The position numbers were made by a program, and so were the translations under genes. DNA of 64,000 nt, from assembly GCA_031771865.1 (NCBI GenBank), contig JASISA010000010.1, positions 1,612,001-1,676,000 on the forward strand. Reading direction: 5' to 3'. Origin of the DNA: Nothophaeocryptopus gaeumannii. Its lineage: Eukaryota > Ascomycota > Dothideomycetes > Mycosphaerellales > Mycosphaerellaceae. Below, in pieces: positions 20,889 through 30,600 of this stretch (positions are counted from its first letter, which is position 1; the number at the start of each line of letters is the position of its first letter). Under the pieces are notes generated by a model. That model ran no database searches. It worked only from the letters and a program-made list of their open reading frames with translations, and was not told the DNA's origin.

Positions 20889-21122
20889 TTAGTGATCGTG
20901 ATCGAAGTTGGCGGTCTCAGCGGCGCCTCCCGCGCCGTACGGGCCGCCCGAGTCCCCCCACAGCTGCTTGCTCAGTGCTTTGAACGCCCGACGCTTGCAC
21001 AATAATCTCCGGTATTGGTGGCTAAACATTGCTCTCCGGGATCTTTGAGGTAAGTCAGCCTCGCAGTTTGAAGGATAGAGGAAACAACCATACCTTAACG
21101 TCGAGCAGGGCACATCGGACAT
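20889..21122 (-). CDS. Possible 60-aa two-exon small protein
   Basis: Exon 1 is 21122-21094 and exon 2 is 21042-20889, with a 51 bp intron (GTATGG...CTCAAAG, CTGAC branch inside). The product starts MSDVPCSTLRSRRAM, has a basic stretch (RRLLCKRRAFKAL) and a Gly-rich tail ending NFDHDH. Intron size and signals fit the rest of the window, but there is no domain or homology clue. It could be chance. Confidence 0.25.
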   Translation of the reverse strand: MSDVPCSTLRYGCFLYPSNCEADLPQRSRRAMFSHQYRRLLCKRRAFKALSKQLWGDSGGPYGAGGAAETANFDHDH

Positions 21123-21953
21123 GGAATGCCGCGCACCAAGGATCGGTTAAGATTTATCGTGACCTTTTGCCGACAATTGGGAACGGTGCATGGCGGCTGC
21201 TGCGCTTGAGTCACAGTCTCATGCTGGGTGGTAGCTGTGCATGTCCTGTATACTCGTGACGAAACAAGAATGTGGCTGTGGGCGGTACCCGAGTCGAAGC
21301 GTTGCTCATTCATGTTGTTCAATTGTCGAATGCGTCGACACGGTGAGAAGGTCGACTAGGGGGTGTGATTTGGGAATATGGGTATACATTGTAGGTGGAC
21401 TGCTGAAGCATGAATGCTGGACAACGAGCCGTTTGAACCATTCCACTGCTCATTATGCAATGTGGGAGGCAGCGCTCGTCACGTCCTCCGTACCCACTAC
21501 CCAGGCTCAATTGGCTTAAATCCTTGCAAGCAGGCCTTCGAACTCAAACGGCGGGTATATCGCAGCGCTTACGACGGACGTGTGTGCATCATGCCGTGGC
21601 AGCCTGCTTTATTGACAACTATTGTCCACCAAATCAGCGACAACATCACAATATTTTGTAGCGAAACGCCTGCGCAGAGCTCCACTTGGACAGTCACATG
21701 CAACCGGCGATTTCACTGCCTTCGAATGAGCGTTGGTGGCTAAAAGAGAGAGGTCGTCAAAGAAGGGCAGTAATAGCAAGGACAACGACAGCAAGGACAA
21801 CGACAGCAAGGACAACGACAGCAAGGACAACGATAGTAATAAGCAGTAGTAAGTCCAGGTAGCAGCGTCAATGGCAACAACACCTCGATTTTGCGCTATA
21901 CTGTCATCTGCAGCTATTACTTTAGCTTCATACATTGACGTAGATGATATACA
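21123..21953. other. Intergenic with a 15 bp minisatellite
   Basis: No gene. Four copies of a 15 bp unit (AAGGACAACGACAGC) lie near the right end. Nothing else was recognised. Confidence 0.5.
21778..21840 (+). repeat. 15 bp minisatellite, four units
   Basis: AAGGACAACGACAGC is repeated four times with one substitution in the last copy. Confidence 0.85.
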
Positions 21954-22929
21954 TTAGGGTACGCCTCGGCCACTCCTCGTCGCCTTAGCCAACTCACTCT
22001 GCGCCCGATCATCCGCATACCTCTGATAAATCGGCAGATAATGCTCCCTCTCACTCGTCGTATCCCGAATACTCGGTCTCTCCTGCAAAGCCTTCATCCA
22101 TTTCCTCAATCTCTCCCATGATCTCTCATCCTCCCCTCCTTGTCCGGCTCCGGGCATTCCAAGCCCGTCTTTGTAGTGATCGAAGATCCAGAGACGCATG
22201 ATCCAGGGTGCGATTACGAAGTCGATGAGGGAAGGCGAGGAGCCGAAGAAGAACGGCCCTTCACCATCCATCTCTTTCGTTAATTCCTTCAATTTGGTGA
22301 GGAACTCTTCTCGCACGGCTTGGAGCCCCTTCACATCGCTCATCGGCTGGAATTGCAAGAATCGATGAAAAGCAGGTATGATCCGACTCGTGCAAAAGTC
22401 CGTCCAAATCTATCAGATCCGTTGTCAGCATGTTCGCCTCATTGACAGCACAAAACCATCAACCATAAAACTGAATATGAACTACTCACCCTCGTCCTCG
22501 CCCGATCGTATGGGTCCTTGGGCATGAGATGAGGTCCATGGTCTGGGTACGCTTCTTCGAGGAATTCGCATATCACGGTTGACTCAAACAGAGGCTTATT
22601 GTCATACTGAAGAGTTGGCACAAGACCGCGTGGGTTCAGGTCTATCAAGCTCTTCGGCTTGTTATATGGATTGACTTCGATGTACTGATAAGGGATTTTC
22701 TTCTCTTCGAGAACGGTCCAGGCGCGTTGAACAAAAGGGCAGCTGGAGAAGCCTTAGCTGGACCTCAGACCAAGGGACCATAAAGGGGTGTCATTGTCTT
22801 GAGGTCTGAGGCCACTTACAACCATCCCGAATACAACTTCAATGGTTGTTCGGCTTGATGAGCGTCCACGATTCCTTTGGCTGGACCGGTGGCGACGGGG
22901 TGAAGGTCGGCGTCTGGATGGGAACCCAT
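21954..22929 (-). CDS. Glutathione S-transferase, omega-like
   Basis: Three exons: 22929-22820, 22742-22490 and 22409-21954. The introns are 77 bp (GTAAGT...CTCCAG) and 80 bp (GTGAGT...GATAG), and the protein is 272 aa. The start at 22929 (MGSHPDAD) is the only one that places the GST fold intact. The N-terminal thioredoxin-like domain has LYSGWFCPFVQRAW, so the active-site cysteine of omega-class enzymes is present and is split by intron 1. RGLVPTLQY holds the cis-proline, and FESTVICEFLEE holds the glutathione-contacting ES. The C-terminal all-helical domain contains FFFGSSPSLIDFVIAPW. Omega-class GSTs carry out thiol transfer, dehydroascorbate reduction or deglutathionylation in the cytosol (family knowledge). 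It sits at the edge of the accessory block with the FAD and CmcJ-type genes, but no cluster backbone is present. Confidence 0.92.
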
Positions 22930-23197
22930 ATTGCTCAGTAATGTATCAATTGGCCTAACTTGGAAGATAGAGGTATTGTGAGAACCTCACATTGACATTC
23001 ATTCTCATTCTGTTGGATTACTAAGAACTCAATGCTGTACTTCAAGCAGTGACGTGAACTGACGTCTTCGCGGGGTATCTTCAACAAGCAGAACAACCAC
23101 CCTCCCATGTTCCAGAAACCATACCCAACTCCATCTAAGACCCTTTCTCTTCATTCCAAACATTATGCATCAGGTGTTGAATCTGTTGTTAGAGTAT
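22930..23197. other. Short intergenic
   Basis: GST promoter on the left and the 3-prime flank of the SPX-RING gene on the right. Nothing else recognised. Confidence 0.4.
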
Positions 23198-24643
23198 TCA
23201 CATTACTACACACCCAGGTTTCACAAACTCTTCCCCATAATCCCTCACCAGCTGAGCCTTCTCGTTCTCCTTCTGCCTCTTCTTAACCTCCATCGGAAAG
23301 TACTTCTCCAGGAATTCCATCGTGTCGAAATCGATGTTCTTGCCGTTCGCTTGCATCACAGTCTCAGCATTGCACATGGGGCATTTCGGCTTCTTGGAGT
23401 CCTGCAGTTGGATGATGCATCGAATGCAGAAGACCGATCGGCAGCAGCCCAAGCTTACCGGCCTCCAAGCCATGCCATAGCAGACAGGGCAGATCCAGTC
23501 GTCGAGTTGAGGCACAATGGCGAGCACCTTCGATCCAATCTCGGCGTGAAGATCGCGAGCGATTGAGTCTGCGAACCCGCCTGCACCACTCTTGCTATTG
23601 GTGATCATTGCCGGGTACTTGACCTGCAGATTGGAGATGAATTGTTGCCCTTCCAGATGCGTCCGCTTGTTGAACTTCTTCAGAATCTTGGCCATCGCGC
23701 GCGAGTTCATTTCCTGAAAGTGCATGATGTTGAGGATATGCACGTTGAGATCCAGAAACTTCTTCGCGGCTGCCTTGGCCTGTGGTGTCTTCATCTTGTT
23801 CAGAAGTCCAGTCTCACGCAGTTGCTTGTCAAACTCTTCGAGATTTGTCCTCGCCTCCGTGTATGTGAGCGCTCCTCTTCGCCTCTCGGTCTCGCTGTAG
23901 AACATAGGCTTCTCGAGGTATAGTCGGAACATCTCGCGCCAGAAGTATAAGTCTCGATAGCTCATGCCGCGTACCGCTTCAAATCCTTCTCTTACTGGCT
24001 GAACCACATCTTCCACCGCTTCACCCAGATCTAGAATCTCTTCCTCCAGATTGTGAGTTTCGATGTCTCGCAGGTCGTCTAGCTCCATTAACTTCGGCTC
24101 CAGCATTCGGAAGAAATCTTTCGCAGATGCAAGAGGCACTTGCACCCATCGCGCGTCTGGAGTCTGCGAAGGCACAGAGCTTCCTCTCCTGCTACCCTCA
24201 TGATCAGAAGGCAGATCCGCGACGGCATGTAGATGTGGGTGTTCGCCAAGTTGTTCCCTCCTCCCCGCGACTACCATCTCATGCCACGCAAGCTTTTGCA
24301 GCGATTCTCTTGTCTCGGGAGCCAGTCTAGCTTCCAGCGGAGCACCAGTCTTTCCATCGACAAGAATGCGCAGTTGTGGAGTGAACTCTTCTGGTATGGG
24401 TGCAAGACTCGGTCGCGTTCCGGCGTAGTAGTTCTTGTCATTGTGCGGTTCGGGTACTTTCTCGCGGAGCACAAGTTCATTGAGCGAGATCAGAGTATGC
24501 TCGTCCAGACCAAGCGACTCCAGTTCCTGGTGCACCTTCTTGATGCATTTCTTCAAGTTCTTGTACTCGATCGCCCTCTCCACCCAATCCTGCGGAAAGG
24601 CATCGTTGGCCAGTGCCGTCTCATATTCCCGTCCGAACTTCAT
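23198..24643 (-). CDS. SPX domain-RING finger protein with C-terminal CaaX box
   Basis: A single exon, 481 aa, with an exact start MKFGREYETALAND typical of SPX proteins. The N-terminal SPX helices (WVERAIEYKNLKKCIKKV) hold the basic surface that binds inositol pyrophosphates in this fold. A variable insert follows (residues about 90-170), then the second half of SPX (YLEKPMFYSETERRRG and LDLNVHILNIMHFQEMNSRAMAKILKKFNKR). The RING-type finger lies at residues about 384-424 (CPVC, CCRSVFCIRC, CPMC). The last residues are KPGCVVM, a CaaX-type prenylation motif that would anchor the protein to membranes. It is expected to be a ubiquitin ligase regulated by phosphate status; its substrate is unknown. 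The CaaX reading is an inference from the last four residues. Confidence 0.9.
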   Translation of the reverse strand: MKFGREYETALANDAFPQDWVERAIEYKNLKKCIKKVHQELESLGLDEHTLISLNELVLREKVPEPHNDKNYYAGTRPSLAPIPEEFTPQLRILVDGKTGAPLEARLAPETRESLQKLAWHEMVVAGRREQLGEHPHLHAVADLPSDHEGSRRGSSVPSQTPDARWVQVPLASAKDFFRMLEPKLMELDDLRDIETHNLEEEILDLGEAVEDVVQPVREGFEAVRGMSYRDLYFWREMFRLYLEKPMFYSETERRRGALTYTEARTNLEEFDKQLRETGLLNKMKTPQAKAAAKKFLDLNVHILNIMHFQEMNSRAMAKILKKFNKRTHLEGQQFISNLQVKYPAMITNSKSGAGGFADSIARDLHAEIGSKVLAIVPQLDDWICPVCYGMAWRPVSLGCCRSVFCIRCIIQLQDSKKPKCPMCNAETVMQANGKNIDFDTMEFLEKYFPMEVKKRQKENEKAQLVRDYGEEFVKPGCVVM

Positions 24644-25413
24644 CGTGATCGTGTCGCGTCATGTGATAGGGGGAGTGAGTGTGTGGCTCGATGCTGTGTG
24701 ATGGTAGTGTAAGTGGTGGCTGTAGGTGAGCTGTCTATCGTCTTATAGGAAGTGAGTCCGAATAATTGAGGCGTCGAGTGTGGGTGAGTGGGTCTTTGTG
24801 GGACAGGTGTGACAAGGCTGGGGAAGACCAATATTTATATTGCGCGATATAAGGAAATCTCTTCTAGACCGCAGTCGCAAAGAGCAAATGATGTCGGTAC
24901 GTAAGTAGTTCACCTACCGTACCCGGCGAACATTCGGGCGCGCCGCAGATGAATACGCACACAGTGCGTCAGGCCGAAGAGCTGCCTTTGAAGTGTCGCG
25001 TGCTCTGTCGCAGTTCTGGAACGAATGGCAGTCTGCGAGAGTATGCACTGTGTATGCCGCCTGCTCCTTGGAGGTCGATTCGACTGGTTGGTGGTTGTGG
25101 AGGATGATGACTTGCAGGCGCGATCCAATGTGTGGCTGCAAGAACACCAAGGGAGGAGCGATGGAAGAAGAGGCGAGTTGGCGAGATCGGCGGCGTGTGC
25201 AGAGAACATTCGCGCTGACTTTTGACTCGCCGCCATATGCACAAGCAGCAATCGACTAACCATTTCGAGCCTGACAGGTGAAAGCCTTGACTCAACCCCG
25301 GTCTTCTTCCCGAACATTGACCACAGACGTCGTTTGTTGGCCACCATCACAGTGTTGGAGTACTGGAGTACATCATTTTGGGGTAGTCTCCTGGGGCGCA
25401 TCTGACACGAGGC
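24644..25413. other. Divergent promoter region, SPX-RING / JJJ1
   Basis: About 770 bp between two divergent start codons. There is an AT-rich TATA-like stretch (ATATTTATATT) at about 24830. Open frames inside are not convincing. Confidence 0.5.
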
Positions 25414-27111
25414 ATGGGACAAGGCCAGTCCTCCTCCTCGCCCGGTGGCGCTGGCGCTGCTGAAGAGGTCAAGACCAGCTACTACACTCTTCTCTCCATC
25501 GAGCGCACAGCCACTGAGGAAGAGGTCAAAAAGGCCTATCGGAGGAAGGCTCTCGAACTACATCCGGACCGCAACTATGGAAACGAGGAAGCTGCCACCA
25601 AGACCTTCGCTGAAGTTCAGGCTGCGTACGAGGTGCTGTCTGATCCTCAGGAAAGAGCGTGGTATGACAGCCATGAGTCTGCAATCCTGCGTGGCGACGA
25701 TCCAAACGAGACCAGTGTCCCGACATATCAGAATGTGAAAGTCACTACCGCCGACGAAGTCAGCAGGGTCGTGGGCAAGTTTAATCGCAATGTCGAGTTC
25801 ACCGACTCTCCCTCTGGCTTCTTTGGCTATCTGCGTGAATTCTTCGAGCATCTCGCCAAGGAAGAAGACATCGCCTCACAGTTGGAGAGTGCCGAATACA
25901 CCGAATGGCCAACTTTTGGTCACAGAGATGATGACTATGGGGATGTTGTCAAGAAGTTCTACTCCGCCTGGTCTGGCTTCATTACTGTCAAGTCGTTTTC
26001 TTGGTGTGATCACTGGCGGTTATCGGAGGCACCTGATCGCTTCATTCGCCGGCGTATGGAGCAGGAGAATGCCAGGCTACGGAAAGATGGTAGAGATGAA
26101 TTCAACGATGCAGTGAGGTCGCTGGTGCAATTCATCAAGAAGCGAGACCCTCGAGTTGTCATTGACACCCGCACAGAAGAGGAGCGCAACAAAGCGCTGC
26201 GAGACGCGGCAGCGGCGCAAAGGCGTCGCGCACAGGAGGCAAACGCAGCAAAGATGAGCGAGGCCGTTCCCGAATGGACTAAAGTGAGAGATCACGTTGA
26301 GGATGAGCTCGAAGGGACCTTCTCCGAATCTGAAGTGGAGGAGGAAGTAATTGAATGCGTGGCCTGCAACAAGATCTTCAAGAGCGAAAAGCAAATGGAT
26401 GCTCACGAAAAGAGCAAGAAGCATCAGAAGGCTTTGAAGGAGCTGCAAAAGCGGATGAGGAAACAGAATGCTCATCTCGACCTAGATGAGAGCAGCGGAA
26501 GCGGTGTGGCGACTCCAGACTTGGAGTACGACGAGGAGCAAGAGGTCCTGAATGATCTCGCTGCTGAAACCGAAGATCATGACACCCAAGGAAATGGTGA
26601 CGATGAAGACGAGGTAGTCCAACAAGACGATCCACCTGAAACCAAGAGCGAGGACGGCTCCGAGGCAGACAAAGGCGATGCTCATCCACTTCCCAAAGAA
26701 CCTCCCAACCCCACCTCGAAAGCCGAAGATCAATCCTCCCACTCAGAACCCAACTCCTCAGACGAAGACTACGCCTCCCGCGAAACAGTCGAGGCCCGTC
26801 TCGCCTCAACCACACTAGACGACCTCGACGGCTCCACACCCGGGGCATCCGACGACGAAGACTCCGCTCAGCCCGCCAAGAAGAGACTGGGCAAAGCAGC
26901 CCAGAAGAGAGCGAAGAAAGCTGCAGCGGACGCCGCAGGGCAAGAGGCTGTCACGAGTCATAAGTGTTCTGGGTGTAATGAAGAGTTTGAGAGCAAGACG
27001 AAGTTATTTGATCATTTGAAGCAGAATCCGAGTCATGTGGGGACGAAGACGGTATCTGCTGGCGGCGGAGGTGGTGGAGGTGGGAAGGGCAAGAAGAAAG
27101 GGAAGCGATGA
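25414..27111 (+). CDS. JJJ1: J-domain and C2H2 zinc-finger cochaperone Jjj1
   Basis: A single exon, 565 aa. The J-domain lies at residues about 21-88, with the HPD motif in LELHPDRNYG. A central helical region (NRNVEFTDSPSGFFGYLREFFE) follows. The first C2H2 finger is at about 314-336 (CVACNKIFKSEKQMDAH), then a long acidic disordered stretch, a second C2H2 finger at about 517-540 (CSGCNEEFESKTKLFDH), and a Gly-rich/Lys-rich tail. This is the arrangement of yeast Jjj1 and human DNAJC21, which with Ssa and Rei1 releases Arx1 from pre-60S ribosomes in the cytoplasm. The N terminus MGQGQSSSS precedes the J-domain and has the form of an N-myristoylation site (Gly2, Ser6), which is unusual for this family. 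Confidence 0.93.
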   Translation: MGQGQSSSSPGGAGAAEEVKTSYYTLLSIERTATEEEVKKAYRRKALELHPDRNYGNEEAATKTFAEVQAAYEVLSDPQERAWYDSHESAILRGDDPNETSVPTYQNVKVTTADEVSRVVGKFNRNVEFTDSPSGFFGYLREFFEHLAKEEDIASQLESAEYTEWPTFGHRDDDYGDVVKKFYSAWSGFITVKSFSWCDHWRLSEAPDRFIRRRMEQENARLRKDGRDEFNDAVRSLVQFIKKRDPRVVIDTRTEEERNKALRDAAAAQRRRAQEANAAKMSEAVPEWTKVRDHVEDELEGTFSESEVEEEVIECVACNKIFKSEKQMDAHEKSKKHQKALKELQKRMRKQNAHLDLDESSGSGVATPDLEYDEEQEVLNDLAAETEDHDTQGNGDDEDEVVQQDDPPETKSEDGSEADKGDAHPLPKEPPNPTSKAEDQSSHSEPNSSDEDYASRETVEARLASTTLDDLDGSTPGASDDEDSAQPAKKRLGKAAQKRAKKAAADAAGQEAVTSHKCSGCNEEFESKTKLFDHLKQNPSHVGTKTVSAGGGGGGGGKGKKKGKR

Positions 27112-27426
27112 GATTCGAGGCATTAATTTTGCATAGCGTTGGTGTTGAATATGAGAGTAGTAGAGCGAGCATGATACCCAGATACGAATTATTCACGAAG
27201 AAGTTGCCTGGTCTTCACACTTTTTCTCATTCATTGGTATCTCATCATGAGAACCGTCGTTCCTAGCTGATCTGGTTTTCTCCTCATCGTTACACTCTCC
27301 ACTTCTCCTTCCCCTGCTCCCCTCCTTCTCCTCCTCGCCTCTCCATTCCTTTCCTCCCTCCCTCGCTCGACCTAACGAACACTGTTTCTAATCTGGGCCT
27401 GCAGTCGTCTCATTCCCATCGCAGCA
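27112..27426. other. Intergenic, pyrimidine-rich
   Basis: A CT-rich tract (27290-27375) like those found before fungal transcription starts lies downstream of JJJ1 and just upstream of the small open frame at 27427. Confidence 0.4.
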
Positions 27427-27597
27427 ATGGTATATCAAAAACAACCCCTTCCCATTCCCAGCGAGTACACACCCACGCCTGTTCCCGAAGACGATGATAT
27501 CGGTGGTACCCCGTCTTGTTCCGAAAACGCCTCGCTAAGTCAAATCCCAAAACGTAGAATCCCAAATGGAAGGGAAAGGAAAAGAAGTATTACCTGA
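27427..27597 (+). CDS. Possible small protein, 56 aa
   Basis: The ATG (context GCAGCAATGG) opens a frame of 56 codons starting MVYQKQPLPIPSEYTP and continuing through PVPEDDDIGG to a TGA. It is preceded by a long pyrimidine-rich, promoter-like tract, although no other plus-strand gene follows: the 3-prime end of MED14 lies ahead on the other strand. It may be a true short gene, the first exon of a gene whose rest is not recognised, or chance. Confidence 0.3.
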   Translation: MVYQKQPLPIPSEYTPTPVPEDDDIGGTPSCSENASLSQIPKRRIPNGRERKRSIT

Positions 27598-27690
27598 TGC
27601 AGTGCTAGCATTGCAGCTGGAGTTGTCACGGGGCAGGTTGCCGTGGCTCAGATCTTCGGAGCAGCGGTCGTGAAGAGGATCGAGACAATC

Positions 27691-30600
27691 CTAGTCGAGC
27701 TCGATGATCTCCTGTTTGACCTTGCTCTGCTGCTGCGCTCTGCCAGCAGACTGATTTGATCCAGATGGCCGCTGTTGTTGCTGGGCCGAAGGCTTGCCTT
27801 GGGCGGGTTTGGCAGTTGATGTAGGCTTTGACGCAGCGATACTCGGCTTAACATCAGGTGCAGGCGTGCTTTCCTGCTTCTTGACAGGTCCAGCACCGTT
27901 TTCTCCAAACCTCCGCACCGTCTCGTCCAACTTCTGCAAAGCCTCGCGGATACCAGAAGTATGCGCCACGAAACCTCCCTTCCGGTTGCCCCACCAGCCA
28001 TGAGCGTTCCGGAAACTCGCATCTGTACCCGTACGACTGAAGTCCAAGAGCGCATGCTTGAGATCGTCCTTGATCTCCACCTTCGGTTTATCGAGGTCGA
28101 TGCTACATCTGTAGAACATCTCTTTTTCTCCCTTGGCGTTGGTTTTAGGCTGAGCAGGAGCAATATCGAACCGACAGACCGGCGCCGGAGCGCTGTAAAT
28201 GACCCCGTACTGCCCAAATGATCGAGGATGAAAGATGCCCGGACTGACCACCTCCACTGCGTCCATAGCACAAAGCAGAGGCAGCGTGGATTTCAACGCA
28301 AGCAGGAATGGGCTCATCGTGTCTGTCCGCTTGTTGAACGCCTGCTCTAGAAATGTCCGTATGCGGTAATGCGGATTTGCTCCTGAAGGCTCAAGCTTAA
28401 TGCGCGAGGAACCACCCTCGTTAAGCAGTGCAGTGGCCCCATAGCCTCGCAACTGATCGTACGTGAAACAGATGTGCGACATAGACAGCTTGGTGCACTT
28501 GTATCCGAAATTCTTTATGTCGGAAACGTACATGTTCAGCCGTTTGCATGTCTCCAAGCGATCGTTGATCTGCTCGGTGAACGGTTGCCCAAATGGACTT
28601 CGCAGCGACAAGGCCAACGCACCCGTTTCGCTCATAGCGATATCGTTAGATGGGCCGCCGGTGGTGAGATGTTCCTGCAGGGACTTGAAGTTTTGAGCAT
28701 CCACCGTGATCCGCAATTCATGACGCACTTGAGCCGCGCCCGCGCCTTGAGGCTTGACGCCGCGATGAGTGAGCCGGATCCAATCTGCATGAGGGAAAAT
28801 TCTTCGCTGCTGCTTTGGAAGCGACTTGTTAGAAGATGGCGAGAACGTGAAGTAGATAGCCATGGTCGGACGATGTTCATCCCACGTCCGATGCGCACTG
28901 GACGGTGCATCACCCAGCTTGTCGATGCGATGCGCGATGTCAGAAGCAGCAAGTTGCTGCGTCAGAACAGCGAATGACACCTCAGCCTCTGCTTGGTCCG
29001 CAATCTTCAACATGGTGCGTCGCGAGAGTCCAGCCTCTGTGTCAAGCGCATCGATGTGAAGAAGTTCGTATGCATTCAAAATAAGGCGCACAGGGCGGCC
29101 TTGTTGATCGGCCTGGTTGTCGTAGCGCACAATCCACCACTTCGTCCCAGTTGGGCTGAATGTGATATATAACGCCCACTGTTCGCCCCACCCCTGGCTG
29201 CATCTGTAAACAGCGCGTCTGATGACATGACCAGCGAGGATGGTCTTGGAATTGGAGTTGTTCACGAGCCTGATGTCGTTGAGTCGTTGCCAGCCGGCTA
29301 GGTTGGCAGCTTGAACGATAAGTTCATCAACCAGGCGACAAAGCAAACCGGCCAGCATTTTGGCGGCATCGGCATTTGCATCGCTGTTAAGGCGATGTTC
29401 AACGCTTGTCGCGTGTTTCGTAGGCGGAGAAATTGATAGCTGGCCAGAGATTGGTTCGAACTGGATCGTGACGGGAGAGCGCAGTCCGGGGAATGAAAGC
29501 CTCAAAACGCACTCCTCACACTGTCGCTCTGAAGATATGAGTTGGACATCGAGTTTGGAGTCTGGTCCGCCCAAAGCCATGAGCTGGTCTTTGATCTGCC
29601 TGAATGTCCATGACGCCTGCTTCGCCGTCACGTCTGCTAGGACAGCTTCGAGGTCTAGCTTCTGCCAATCGATACGAATGGACTCGTCCTTGACCTCTTC
29701 GCCGCGGCGAAACCAACGTACGGAGTGTTGGGGTGTGGGTGGGTGCCTTGATCGCCTGCCTTTCTGCTTTCCAGTACTGATGCCGACCTCGATCCAGCTT
29801 TTTGGGCCCGGTTGGGTCTTCCAGTATTGCAAGGTCAGTACCCTCCTAGTGAAGTCGGTTTGCAAGCAGTCGAAGTATCTATCGGCAGCTAAGCTCCAAG
29901 ACTGTGCTCTGAGAGCGTTGATCTTGTGCATCAGAACGAAGTTGTGGAGAAGGTCATAGCAGCCTTTCAATCCCTTTCCAGCAAGAGCAGTGTTTGTTCT
30001 GACTTCCAATTCCGCCCGCAAGACATCTCCCGTCAAGTTCGGCGTGGGCGAGAAAAGGAATCGAAGATCGATAAAGTAGAACGGGGAAGTAGGATCCTCG
30101 TCGGCGACTGAAAGATCAACCTCAAATTCATCCGGCACCCTGAACGTGGCTCGTCCGTTCGCAATTTTGAAGTCGTTGAAATGCGCAGGGAGATCCTCAT
30201 GTAGATTCAATCTAGTGGTAAGAATCACGTTCATGCTCTGGAGGGTTTTAAGCAACTGCTTCGCAGTTAACGGCGTTGGCTGTATGTAGCCCAGATCCGG
30301 GGTCTTCGAGCTCTTCCCAGTCGCGAGTAGTTCCATAGCGCCCTCGATGTTCGGATTCGGCATCTTCGCGCGGTTCATGTCGTGCTTGGTGATGCCAACG
30401 AAATTGATGCAGTTCCGCGAAGCCTGTTCCTGGGCTCGTTGCCACACACTGATATCAATCAGTCGAGCCATGTCTTGTTCATTTCGCGCCCAGTCAGACA
30501 GGACCAGTGTTTTAACAAAGCGATCTCTTTGATTGTTGGCAAAATCCATGAGTGCGCGTTTCCTGGAGACACTGTGCTCGCTGGTGTCCAAGGCGTGCGG

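Noticed and set aside
21778..21840. Repeat array considered as CRISPR-like
   Set aside because: Units are directly adjacent with no spacers; it is a minisatellite in a eukaryotic genome.
12761..22929. Secondary-metabolite gene cluster
   Set aside because: There are tailoring-type enzymes (CmcJ-like, FAD oxidoreductase, GST) but no PKS, NRPS, terpene cyclase, regulator or transporter, so a functional cluster is not supported.
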